From assembly GCF_902859945.1 (NCBI RefSeq), contig NZ_CADIKL010000011.1, forward strand, positions 153,756 through 217,755: a stretch of 64,000 nt of DNA, read 5' to 3'. Source of the DNA: Paraburkholderia caffeinitolerans (lineage in GTDB: Bacteria > Pseudomonadota > Gammaproteobacteria > Burkholderiales > Burkholderiaceae). The notes under the pieces were generated by a model. It was not told where the DNA came from, did not search any database, and saw only the letters and a list, made by a program, of their open reading frames with translations. Each line of letters opens with the position of its first letter. The first letter of the stretch is position 1. This document shows, one piece after another, positions 19,268 to 26,767 of the stretch. A program made the translations under genes and the position numbers.

Positions 19268-20200
19268 TCAAGCATCCGGCGCATCCGGGACGTCGACCAG
19301 CAGCAGCGGCGTCTGCGCAAGATGGGCGACCTGACTGGCGACGCTGCCCACCACGAGACGCTTCAGCCCCTGGCTACCGTGCATGCCCATGATCAGCAGA
19401 TCCGCATGCCATTCGGCCGCCTCACGAACCAAGACGCGTGCGATGTCGTTGCTCGTTTCAGCGGTGCCGATAGTAGCCGTCGTTACGTTGATCGAGGCTC
19501 GCTCGAGGACCTGCCTGGCTGCCACAAGGGCTTTCGCGCCGCGATCGAAGTCCTCCATTTCACGGTGCTCAACCGGCCATACCGGGGCAGGCGCGGCAAC
19601 GCATACCGCGCGCAAAAGCGAGTTCGGCACCGCGAAGCGCAACCCATACATTGCGCAATGCCGTGCATCTTCCGCGGCGTCGACCGCGAAGAGCATCCGT
19701 GCCGGCCAATCACCTTCGCCACCGGACCAGCCATGCGGGACGATCATCAGCGGGCAATGGCACAGCCGTGTCAATGCTCCGGAGACGCTTGCCTCGATCA
19801 AGCGCAGCCACCGTCGGTGCTGCCGCGCCCCCACGACGACAAGCTCCGCGTGCCACGCAGTCGCCGCAGCGACGATGGCGTGTCCGATATCCGCGTCGTG
19901 CCAGGACATCTCGATCGTCTGTGTGTCAGCCCGAATGCCGGCGTTCGCGAAGAAGTCCGCCGCGTCCGCAAGCGCATCCTTTGCATCGTACCTATCCTGC
20001 ACCCGATCGTCGCGCGACGACTCGGGAACCGGAATGGCCGCATTTTCGGGCAGCAAAACCGACGCTTCGCCCGGTGCCACGTTGACGATGCACACCACGC
20101 TATTGATTGGCGCCACGTCGCGAACAAACCTCAGCACGTCGTGTGAAACGTCTGATGTATCTATGGCGACGAACATTCTGAGCGGCATGCGTGCGTTCAT
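19268..20200 (-). CDS. Tandem universal stress protein (two UspA domains)
   Basis: The 310-residue protein has two UspA domains. The C-terminal one keeps the nucleotide signature (MGMHGSQGLKRLVVGSVA). The N-terminal one reads VGARQHRRWLRLIEASVSG and probably does not bind ATP. I prefer the ATG at 20200 (MNARMPLRMFVAID); a Met four codons further in is possible. The FNR-type box at 20315-20328 is 115 bases upstream and may serve this gene as well as the one at 20410. Its role is stress survival by family; no partner is visible. Confidence 0.9.
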   Translation of the reverse strand: MNARMPLRMFVAIDTSDVSHDVLRFVRDVAPINSVVCIVNVAPGEASVLLPENAAIPVPESSRDDRVQDRYDAKDALADAADFFANAGIRADTQTIEMSWHDADIGHAIVAAATAWHAELVVVGARQHRRWLRLIEASVSGALTRLCHCPLMIVPHGWSGGEGDWPARMLFAVDAAEDARHCAMYGLRFAVPNSLLRAVCVAAPAPVWPVEHREMEDFDRGAKALVAARQVLERASINVTTATIGTAETSNDIARVLVREAAEWHADLLIMGMHGSQGLKRLVVGSVASQVAHLAQTPLLLVDVPDAPDA

Positions 20201-20314
20201 TGTCGAATTCGCCCCATGGCCCACATGGCCCGCAAGCGGGTTACCGCGCCGTCCGGCACAGGATGATTACACCGCATCGATGAAGTAAGAATAGGAGTGG
20301 GCGGTACACGGCAG

Positions 20315-20328
20315 TTGATACAGGTCAA
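20315..20328. promoter_or_regulatory. FNR/ANR box (TTGAT-N4-GTCAA)
   Basis: It lies between divergent genes at 20200 and 20410. The predicted plus-strand start near 20363 leads into the small membrane gene. Confidence 0.75.
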
Positions 20329-20409
20329 TCTCGCCAGGTTCTCGCGACGTAAGCGGCCTCTCACGGTAACCGTCAAAGTTCTCTTCCTGTCACAGAGCGG
20401 AGTTCCGTC

Positions 20410-20757
20410 ATGAACAATATTTCGTTATCCATATCAATATGGGAGGGCAGCATCGCGCTGCTAATCGGTCTCGGCGTCTCCATTGCGTTCGCCGACAAAC
20501 GCAACGCCCCGAATAACGCCAACAATGCCAGCTACAGTCCTGGCATGATGGGTGGGTACGGTTGCGACCCGGGATTTCAGCTCGAAGGCGGCTATTTCAG
20601 CGTCTGGTTCGTGATCGCGCCACTGGCGTTGCTCGGTTTCGTCTACTTGCTTACGAAGATCGACCGGAAAATACTGATCGAGCACCGCAAGCTCGCGTGG
20701 CGACGCTCGCTGAAGCGGCCCGATGACGTAGGCCAAGGCCACACCACCAACTCTTGA
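20410..20757 (+). CDS. Small two-helix membrane protein
   Basis: The 115-residue protein has hydrophobic segments near 12-28 and 63-82. Between them is a Gly/Met-rich loop, SPGMMGGYGCDPGF, and the tail is basic. GGAG lies nine bases before the ATG. The Met-rich loop could bind a metal, but that is speculation. It directly precedes the cytochrome b562/b561 pair on the same strand. Confidence 0.65.
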   Translation: MNNISLSISIWEGSIALLIGLGVSIAFADKRNAPNNANNASYSPGMMGGYGCDPGFQLEGGYFSVWFVIAPLALLGFVYLLTKIDRKILIEHRKLAWRRSLKRPDDVGQGHTTNS

Positions 20758-20844
20758 TCGGCCGGGCATGGCACGTCCTTAAGCCTGCGTTAACCTTGTC
20801 TCCCCTACGCTTCCCGCATCGACACTCAAGAAACGACTACGAAC

Positions 20845-21219
20845 ATGGCCAGGCTTCCGCTCTCCCTTCGCGCGGGCTTGCTGTTGTGCGCTTTGCTTCT
20901 TGCCGCCCCGTCGTTCGCACAGGCAGGTGAGATCAAGGCACTGATGAAAGACATGAAGCTGGCCATGCAGGGCGCGATGGCCAGCACCACGATGCCAGAA
21001 CTAAGCGGCTATGTGGCCCGGCTCGAACGCGACGAGCAGCAAGCGAGTCGTCAGACCTGGCGCGACGACCAGCGCACCTACGACGAAGGCATGCAAGCGT
21101 TACGGCAACAGTTGGCCGAGGTGGATCAGGCCATCCGTGTGAACGACATGAATGGCGCGAAGAAAGCGCTGCAAGAAATCAACAATACACGGAAGCATTA
21201 TCACAACCTGCTCAGTTGA
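20845..21219 (+). CDS. cybC: Cytochrome b562 family protein
   Basis: The 124-residue protein has a signal peptide (cut after SFAQA, about residue 27) and a four-helix body. The tail KKALQEINNTRKHYHNLLS matches the heme-ligand His region of cytochrome b562, and Met residues in the first helix (MKDMKLAM) can supply the other ligand. The family carries electrons in the periplasm. It sits 37 bases before a cytochrome b561-type gene, so the two probably form a small electron-transfer unit. Confidence 0.8.
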   Translation: MARLPLSLRAGLLLCALLLAAPSFAQAGEIKALMKDMKLAMQGAMASTTMPELSGYVARLERDEQQASRQTWRDDQRTYDEGMQALRQQLAEVDQAIRVNDMNGAKKALQEINNTRKHYHNLLS

Positions 21220-21256
21220 CTGATTCGCACGTTCACTCGAGGATCGAACACAGTCC

Positions 21257-21817
21257 ATGGAAAAAATCTCGCGATATCCCCTCTCGGTCAGCCTGCTGCA
21301 CTGGCTGCTCGCCGTTGCGCTGACCGGAAATCTCGTCATCGGCTGGATGCTCGACGACCGGGAGGATCTGGTCACCCTGCACAAGTCGATCGGCATTGCG
21401 GTCCTGGGCCTCGTCCTGATTCGCCTGGTAAACCGTGTGCGTATGCGGGGCCGGTTGCCGAAATCGGTCAACAAGGTGGGCACGCCAGCACACTTCGTGG
21501 AAACGGCCGTGCATCGTCTGTTCTATATATTGATGCTGGCTATACCGCTGCTCGGGTGGATGAAGACCAATGCGGCGGGACACGCCGCCAGTTGCTTCGG
21601 ACTCTTTTCGTTGCCTGCGCTGATACCGAGAAGCCGCGAGCTCTCGCACCTGCTCGGGCAGTTGCATTCGCTGACGGCCTACGGGCTCACTGCATTGATT
21701 GGCCTGCACGTGGCCGGAATCCTGGCACATCGGGTTTTCAAGACCCAAAATATCCTGCCACGCATGCTTCCCCTCTCTCCGCGAGGATCGAACAGTCAGG
21801 CGCATGCCCCTGAATAG
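21257..21817 (+). CDS. cybB: Cytochrome b561 family membrane protein
   Basis: The 186-residue protein has four hydrophobic helices with heme-ligand histidines in LLHWLLA, LHKSIG, VHRLFY and LHSLTAYG/LIGLHVAG, the layout of di-heme cytochrome b561. This family moves electrons between the quinone pool and periplasmic or soluble partners. It follows the b562 gene closely. A strong hairpin terminator lies about 110 bases past the stop. Confidence 0.88.
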   Translation: MEKISRYPLSVSLLHWLLAVALTGNLVIGWMLDDREDLVTLHKSIGIAVLGLVLIRLVNRVRMRGRLPKSVNKVGTPAHFVETAVHRLFYILMLAIPLLGWMKTNAAGHAASCFGLFSLPALIPRSRELSHLLGQLHSLTAYGLTALIGLHVAGILAHRVFKTQNILPRMLPLSPRGSNSQAHAPE

Positions 21818-21929
21818 TCGAATTCTGCTGGTTGAAATTACGCGCGTAGTCGCACGTCTGGCCTTTCACTGAACCCCACCGCCAACGCCACGGCGGCTTT
21901 CAGACGAAGGAGCCACTCAGATTGCTGAC

Positions 21930-21962
21930 AACCCCACGTCTTTCGGAGCGTGGGGTTTCTTT
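21930..21962 (+). terminator. Rho-independent terminator
   Basis: AACCCCACG and CGTGGGGTT form a nine-pair stem around a ten-base loop, followed by TTCTTTT. It ends the b562/b561 transcript just before the next FNR-type box. Confidence 0.85.
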
Positions 21963-21985
21963 TGGTGCTCGCGCGTGCGAAACGA

Positions 21986-21999
21986 TTGATACACATCAA
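21986..21999. promoter_or_regulatory. FNR/ANR box (TTGAT-N4-ATCAA)
   Basis: This perfect match predicts a start near 22034, ahead of the periplasmic protein gene at 22137. Confidence 0.85.
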
Positions 22000-22136
22000 T
22001 CGTGACGGCGTGGAAACAAGCAAATCTGGGTGTTGGAACGGGTGTTTTCCTTGGGTGGCGATCATGTGCTGCGCTCGAGCAGAGGCGCGCGCACTCGAGG
22101 GCGAGCATACGGTTTTCACACCACGGAGAAAGCACC

Positions 22137-22739
22137 ATGCAACGCATCTGTCGAAGTGGCATGCTTGCCGGCGTAGCGGCGCTCGCCATCGGCGCGGCAT
22201 CGATGTGCACGGCAGCCGCCGACGAAACAATCGCGCAGGCGGCGTCCGCCAACGCCGTCTCGGGCGCCAGCGTCAGGCATGCGAATGCGGTGGTCTTTGC
22301 CATCGATACCGGACGCAACAGCATCACGCTGCTCGAAGATAACGGCAAACCCGTGGACGTGATAGTCGACCCCAGCCTCGGCAACGTCGCCAGGCTACAG
22401 CTCGGCGACACCGTTGCCGTCACGTTCAGCAAGGCATTGCTGCTGCGAGCCGACAAATCTAATTCGAACGGGATACGCGAACGCGTCGACAAAGGCTTCA
22501 CATCGGGCGTGCCGCTCGGTTCGTCCCTGTCGCTGTACAGGGTCGAAGAGGTGGCGACCGTCGTGCAGGTCGACCCCGACAAGCACGAACTCACCGTGCG
22601 CGGCCCGACGCGCACGATGACCTTGCAGGCAACGTCGGAGAGCCTGATCGACGGGCTCAAGCCAGGCGACAGCGTGAAGGTCGACTACGTCGAGGCAACC
22701 GCCGTCCAGATCACACGAAACGGCATGCCGCTGCGCTAG
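22137..22739 (+). CDS. Secreted (periplasmic) protein of unknown function
   Basis: The 200-residue protein starts with a signal peptide (cut near SMCTAAA, residue 24). Beta-rich repeats follow, such as VVFAIDTGRNSITLLEDNG and TVVQVDPDKHELTVRGP, suggesting two or three small barrel-like domains. GGAGA precedes the ATG at 22137, which I prefer over an in-frame ATG 45 codons upstream. It follows a perfect FNR-type box. The family is not recognised. Confidence 0.75.
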   Translation: MQRICRSGMLAGVAALAIGAASMCTAAADETIAQAASANAVSGASVRHANAVVFAIDTGRNSITLLEDNGKPVDVIVDPSLGNVARLQLGDTVAVTFSKALLLRADKSNSNGIRERVDKGFTSGVPLGSSLSLYRVEEVATVVQVDPDKHELTVRGPTRTMTLQATSESLIDGLKPGDSVKVDYVEATAVQITRNGMPLR

Positions 22740-22762
22740 ACCGGTCTCGCAGCATCTTCCTC

Positions 22763-23083
22763 GTGCTCACGGGCCTCACCGCATATGACACACGGCTTAT
22801 CCGGACGATCTATGTCGGCGGAGAAGACAATGCTATCGCCGACATAGACGTGAAGCGCGCTAACGGTGGCCTCACGATCGAGGGCAAGAAGCAGGAGGAA
22901 AAGAAAAAGGATTACTTCCCCCACGAGCGCCGCTTTGGCGCCGTCGAGCGCTACTTCCAGATGCCGGAAGGCGTCGATCACGAAAAGATCGCAGCGAGTT
23001 TCGAGAAAGGCGTGCTGACCGGGACGCTACCAAAATTAGCGGAAGCGCGAAAAGCCAAAAAAATTCCGGTGAAGGCGGCCTGA
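22763..23083 (+). pseudogene. Hsp20 small heat-shock protein, N-terminally truncated
   Basis: From about 22823 the reading matches the alpha-crystallin core of Hsp20: IDVKRANGGLTIEGKK, HERRFGAVERYFQMPEGVD, ASFEKGVLTGTLPK and a C-terminal KKIPVKAA. The first 50-70 residues normally found before this are missing. The only start is a GTG whose first 20 codons do not resemble Hsp20. The holdase dimer surface is therefore incomplete, and a remnant is more likely than a working chaperone. Confidence 0.8.
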
Positions 23084-23150
23084 CGCAAGGTTGGGGCCGA
23101 AGCCACGCTCGCCCCGGCTCACGCGGGCGGCGTGTCTCGGGGAGAGCGAC

Positions 23151-23252
23151 ATGAGCAAAGGCGAGTGAGGCTACCGGACGCTCATTGGAGCCGTCACGAG
23201 CGAAATCCAGAAAACGATAGAGAAGCAGCCGGAGATGATGGTTCCGCGCTAA
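23151..23252 (+). pseudogene. Possible small gene with an in-frame TGA
   Basis: GGGGAGAGCGAC precedes an ATG that reads MSKGE, then TGA, then 27 further residues ending in EIQKTIEKQPEMMVPR and TAA. The second part has coding-like amino-acid use. It may be a dead small gene; selenocysteine is not suggested, since no SECIS-like structure was noticed. Low confidence. Confidence 0.3.
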
Positions 23253-23593
23253 ACAACGGCGGATTGCGTCTCGACCTCGTAGCCGTCCGCCGCAATGTTC
23301 CAGTGGCTCACGCACTGTATCCGTTCGAACTCGAAAATGGCTCCCGCGATGGCGTCGTCGCGTTCGACGGACTCGCCGGGCACGCGCATCAGCACGCACC
23401 GGTGCGGGAATCCGCGATGATCGAGAATCTCCTTGTAGAAGACGACTGCAACGCTCGACAGTCCCGAAGCCGCCGTACATGACCCACGCTGTTTTGCGCA
23501 GCGCCGGCGGCCCTTGCCAACCGCTCTACCCTGCTGCCCCACCGGCTGCTCTCCCGGTGGCAGAAGCTGAATACGTGGCGCTCCCCCACACAT
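23249..23593 (-). CDS. Hypothetical protein, start uncertain
   Basis: The last 70 residues, from VFYKEILDHRGFPHRCVLM to HWNIAADGYEV, look like a real compact domain. The preceding residues are basic and low in complexity. The true start cannot be fixed, and the gene may be truncated. It converges on the small broken frame at 23151-23252. Function is unknown. Confidence 0.4.
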   Translation of the reverse strand: MCGGAPRIQLLPPGEQPVGQQGRAVGKGRRRCAKQRGSCTAASGLSSVAVVFYKEILDHRGFPHRCVLMRVPGESVERDDAIAGAIFEFERIQCVSHWNIAADGYEVETQSAVV

Positions 23594-23727
23594 GCCCATG
23601 ATTGCCGCGCGCGGGGCATCGGTGCGCGTTTGCGGATATGGCATGGCCTTGTTACCTGTTTGCGAGATCGCGCGCGAGCTCATGATCCGACCTCTCTCAC
23701 GTTTTCGTCACGGTGCGCCGCCCCGCT

Positions 23728-24765
23728 TCACATTTCGATGATGACCTTCAGTGCCTGCGTGCTGGCCGCGTGCGAGAACGTTTCGTACGCCTGGAGGACA
23801 TCGTCGAACGCAAACCGGTGCGTGATGAGCCGGGCCGGATCGATGCGCCCGGCGCACACGGTCTTGAGCAGCATGGGCGTGCTCACCGTGTCGACGAGAC
23901 GCGTCGTGATCGAGATGTTGCGGTCCCAGAGCTTGTCGAGGAAGATCGACGCGCTCACGCCATGCACGCCAATATTCGCAATCGTGCCGCCGGGCGCCAC
24001 GAGCTGCTCGCACAGCTCGAAGGTGGCGGGCACGCCTACCGCCTCGATGGCGCAGTCCACGCCCACGCCGTCCGTGAGCTTCATGACCGCTTCCACCGCA
24101 TCCGCCGCGCGCGGATCGATGCACGCCGTGGCGCCGAAACGCTTCGCGCATTCGAGGCGGTTCGCGTCCATGTCGATCATGATGATCTGCGCGGGCGAGT
24201 AGAACTGCGCGGTCAAGAGCGCCGCCAGCCCGATCGGCCCCGCGCCCACGATGGCGATGGTGCTGCCCGGCTCGACCTTGCCGTTGAGCACGCCGCACTC
24301 GAAGCCCGTTGGCAGAATGTCCGAGAGCATCACTAGCGCCGCTTCGTCGAGGCCCGCGGGGATCTTGTAAAGGCTCGTCTGCGCATGCGGCGTGCGCACG
24401 TATTCCGCCTGGGTGCCGTCGATGCGGTTGCCGAGAATCCAGCCGCCCGTCTTGCAGTGCGAGTACATGCCGCGGCGGCAGTATTCGCATTGCCCGCAGC
24501 TGGAAATGCACGACACCAGCACGTGGTCGCCGGGTTCAAGCGTGCTCACGCCGCTGCCCACCGCGTGCACGACACCCACGCCTTCGTGGCCGAGGATGCG
24601 CCCCGGCGTGCAGCTCGGCACGTCGGCCTTGAGGATGTGCAGGTCGGTGCCGCAGATCGTCGTCTTCGACATCTTGACGATGGCGTCGCCGGGCTCCCGC
24701 AATTCCGGCATCGGGCGCGTTTCGACCGCGAAGCGGCCCGGACCGTTGTAGACCAGTGCTTTCAT
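23728..24765 (-). CDS. Zinc-dependent alcohol dehydrogenase, MDR family
   Basis: The 345-residue protein has catalytic-zinc residues in TICGTDLH and GHEGVGVV. The structural-zinc cysteines are in CISSCGQCEYCRRGMYSHC, and the Rossmann motif is VGAGPIGLAAL. Such enzymes interconvert alcohols and aldehydes or ketones with NAD(P)H. GAGGGAAC lies before the ATG at 24765. An FNR-type box lies about 90 bases upstream, so a role in disposing of reducing power at low oxygen is likely. The substrate is not known. Confidence 0.9.
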   Translation of the reverse strand: MKALVYNGPGRFAVETRPMPELREPGDAIVKMSKTTICGTDLHILKADVPSCTPGRILGHEGVGVVHAVGSGVSTLEPGDHVLVSCISSCGQCEYCRRGMYSHCKTGGWILGNRIDGTQAEYVRTPHAQTSLYKIPAGLDEAALVMLSDILPTGFECGVLNGKVEPGSTIAIVGAGPIGLAALLTAQFYSPAQIIMIDMDANRLECAKRFGATACIDPRAADAVEAVMKLTDGVGVDCAIEAVGVPATFELCEQLVAPGGTIANIGVHGVSASIFLDKLWDRNISITTRLVDTVSTPMLLKTVCAGRIDPARLITHRFAFDDVLQAYETFSHAASTQALKVIIEM

Positions 24766-24853
24766 GTTCCCTCCATCGGCGTTCGGAAATGGGCCGGCGC
24801 GGTACGCGCCAGCGTTGGCGGCTTTTATGTTGCGCCGCCGACGCCTTGCGCAA

Positions 24854-24867
24854 TTGACTTCGATCAA
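24854..24867. promoter_or_regulatory. FNR/ANR box (TTGAC-N4-ATCAA)
   Basis: The predicted minus-strand start near 24819 leads into the alcohol dehydrogenase gene. A second box for the opposite strand lies 22 bases further on. Confidence 0.78.
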
Positions 24868-24888
24868 GAGCGCCCTCTCCGATTCGGA

Positions 24889-24902
24889 TTGATGCAGGTC
24901 AA
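24889..24902. promoter_or_regulatory. FNR/ANR box (TTGAT-N4-GTCAA)
   Basis: The predicted plus-strand start near 24937 leads into the small frame at 24988 and the kinase, PolX and PHB depolymerase genes. Confidence 0.78.
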
Positions 24903-24987
24903 GCGGCTGCACGCCCCGGTCGGGTCGAATGCACTTAGCCGGCGCACCGTCTGTCCATGTGCGCCCGCTCGACCCGGAGCTACGATC

Positions 24988-25146
24988 ATGACCCTGCCGC
25001 CTCTCCTGCACCACCTGCTGTTCGGCTCGCGCCGCGCACGCCACATGCGCGTCATCACGCTCGAGCGCGCGTGCGCCGCACGCGCGTATGCGCCGCTACC
25101 TGTGCTCCTGCCATGTCCCGCGCACACCACGTTCCCTTCGCGCTAA
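24988..25146 (+). CDS. Possible 52-residue leader protein
   Basis: A GGAG nine bases upstream and a position about 50 bases past the predicted transcript start support this short frame. The product begins MTLPPLLHHLLFG, is basic and Leu/Arg-rich and has no recognised domain. It overlaps the kinase start at 25113 in another frame. That gene has no clear ribosome site of its own, so translational coupling is possible. Confidence 0.4.
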   Translation: MTLPPLLHHLLFGSRRARHMRVITLERACAARAYAPLPVLLPCPAHTTFPSR

Positions 25147-26744
25147 GCGGCGGCAAGGCGCGCCGCGACGCCCGCCGCGTCGATCGCGCCTTGCGCCGCG
25201 CAGGCACCTACCCGCATCCCGCTGGCCGCATCCGGCGCATCGAGACGCACCTGTCGGTCGTATTTCTCGCTGGTCGCTACGCCTACAAGCTTTTCAAGCC
25301 GGTCAAGTTCGACTTCGCCGATCTCACGCGGCTTGCGCGGCGCCGCCGCTGCGCGCAGGCCGAGTGCACGCTCAACCGGGCGCTGGCCGGGCCGCTCTAT
25401 CTGGGTGTATGGCCGCTCGTCGCGCGGCGCCGCCGCTGCGTCTTCGACACCGCGTCGACCGCGCATGCAGGCCGCCGCCATGCCTCGCATGCCCGCGTGC
25501 TGGAATACGCGGTGCGCATGCGCCGCTTCGACGCTGGTGCAATGCTCTCCGCGCGCTGCACGCGCCGCGGCGACGGTCTCGCGGACGCCGACGCGCTGGC
25601 GGCGCGCCTCGCGCACTATCACCTGCACGCGCCCCGCCGCGCGCCGCGCGCACGCTACGGCAGCGCGGCCAGCGTGACCGCCCAATGGCGGCCGCTCGCC
25701 GACGCGCTCGACCCCGCCGTGCCGGCCGAGGCCGCGTTGCGCGCGTGGTGCGAGGCGGAGCTGACGCGCCTCGCGCCGCAACTCGACGAGCGCCGCGCAA
25801 ACGGCTTCGTGCGCGCCTGCCACGGCGATCTGCATCTGGACAACCTGATCCGCTGGCGCAACCGGCTGCTGATGTTCGACTGCATCGAGTTCGACGACGC
25901 GCTGCGCTGGATCGACGTCGCGAGCGATCTCGCGTTCGCGGTCATGGATTTCATCGCCCACGGACGCGAGGACTGCGCGCATCGGCTGCTCGACGCATGG
26001 CTGGCCGCAACTGGCGATTACGCGGCGCTGCGCGTGCTGCCGTTCTATACGGCCTGGCGCGCCCTCGTGCGCGCGCTGGTGGCGCGCCTGCGCGGCGATG
26101 CCGCCGAATCCGCGCGCTATCGGCGCGTGGCGGCGGGCGTCGCGGCGCGCATGAGCGATGCGCGGCCCTCGCTGCTGCTGTGCCATGGCGTCTCGGGCTC
26201 GGGCAAGTCGCTCGCGAGCCGCGCGCTCGCGCAGCGGCTTGGCGCGATCCGCCTGTCGAGCGATGCCGAGCGCAAGCGTCTCGCCGGCGTTCCGGATGCC
26301 GCGCGGCTGCCCGCTTGCGCCTATACGGCCGGCCAGGTGGATGCGATCTACAGCGGCCTCCTCGCCCACGCGCAGACCGTGCTCGAAAGCGGCTATACGG
26401 CGATCGTCGATGCGACATTCCTGCGCGAACGCAACCGCAGCGCATTCATCGCGCTCGCGCACCGTCTGGGCGTGCGCATCGTCCTGCTCGATTTCAGGGC
26501 GGATCGCGCGACGCTCTTCGCGCGCGTCGAGTCGAGGGCGGCCTTGGGGCGCGATGCGTCCGACGCCGGCCCGGCCGTGCTCGCCGATCAACTCGCGCGG
26601 GCCGAGCCCCTGAGCGCCACGGAGCGTGCGCTGGCGATCCGCTTCGACACCGGGGGCGACCCCACCGCTTACGAAACCGAAGCCTTCTGGACGCCGCTGC
26701 TCGACGCGCTTGCGCACCGGCGCATCGATCCGGTCAACCGATAA
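25113..26744 (+). CDS. APH-like phosphotransferase fused to a P-loop kinase
   Basis: The 543-residue protein has two parts. The N-terminal 330 residues resemble aminoglycoside-phosphotransferase-like kinases, with the catalytic motif HGDLHLDNLI and a later Asp in FDCIEFDDALRWIDVASDL. The C-terminal 170 residues are an AAA/gluconate-kinase-like P-loop domain (GVSGSGKSLASRAL). Such fusions are annotated in many proteobacteria without a known substrate, and drug resistance should not be assumed. It is the first large gene after an FNR-type box and precedes polX by 23 bases. Confidence 0.82.
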   Translation: MSRAHHVPFALSGGKARRDARRVDRALRRAGTYPHPAGRIRRIETHLSVVFLAGRYAYKLFKPVKFDFADLTRLARRRRCAQAECTLNRALAGPLYLGVWPLVARRRRCVFDTASTAHAGRRHASHARVLEYAVRMRRFDAGAMLSARCTRRGDGLADADALAARLAHYHLHAPRRAPRARYGSAASVTAQWRPLADALDPAVPAEAALRAWCEAELTRLAPQLDERRANGFVRACHGDLHLDNLIRWRNRLLMFDCIEFDDALRWIDVASDLAFAVMDFIAHGREDCAHRLLDAWLAATGDYAALRVLPFYTAWRALVRALVARLRGDAAESARYRRVAAGVAARMSDARPSLLLCHGVSGSGKSLASRALAQRLGAIRLSSDAERKRLAGVPDAARLPACAYTAGQVDAIYSGLLAHAQTVLESGYTAIVDATFLRERNRSAFIALAHRLGVRIVLLDFRADRATLFARVESRAALGRDASDAGPAVLADQLARAEPLSATERALAIRFDTGGDPTAYETEAFWTPLLDALAHRRIDPVNR

Positions 26745-26767
26745 ACCAGCGCAAACCCGCCGAAATC

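Noticed and set aside
23166..23168. In-frame TGA as a selenocysteine codon
   Set aside because: No selenocysteine gene context or insertion hairpin was noticed and the frame is not a known selenoprotein; a broken small gene is simpler.
25088..26767. Long Arg-rich open frame on the plus strand running into the PolX frame
   Set aside because: It overlaps the kinase fusion in another frame, is almost all Arg/Ala/Gly from GC-rich codon shadow, and only its part from 26768 on is the real PolX gene.
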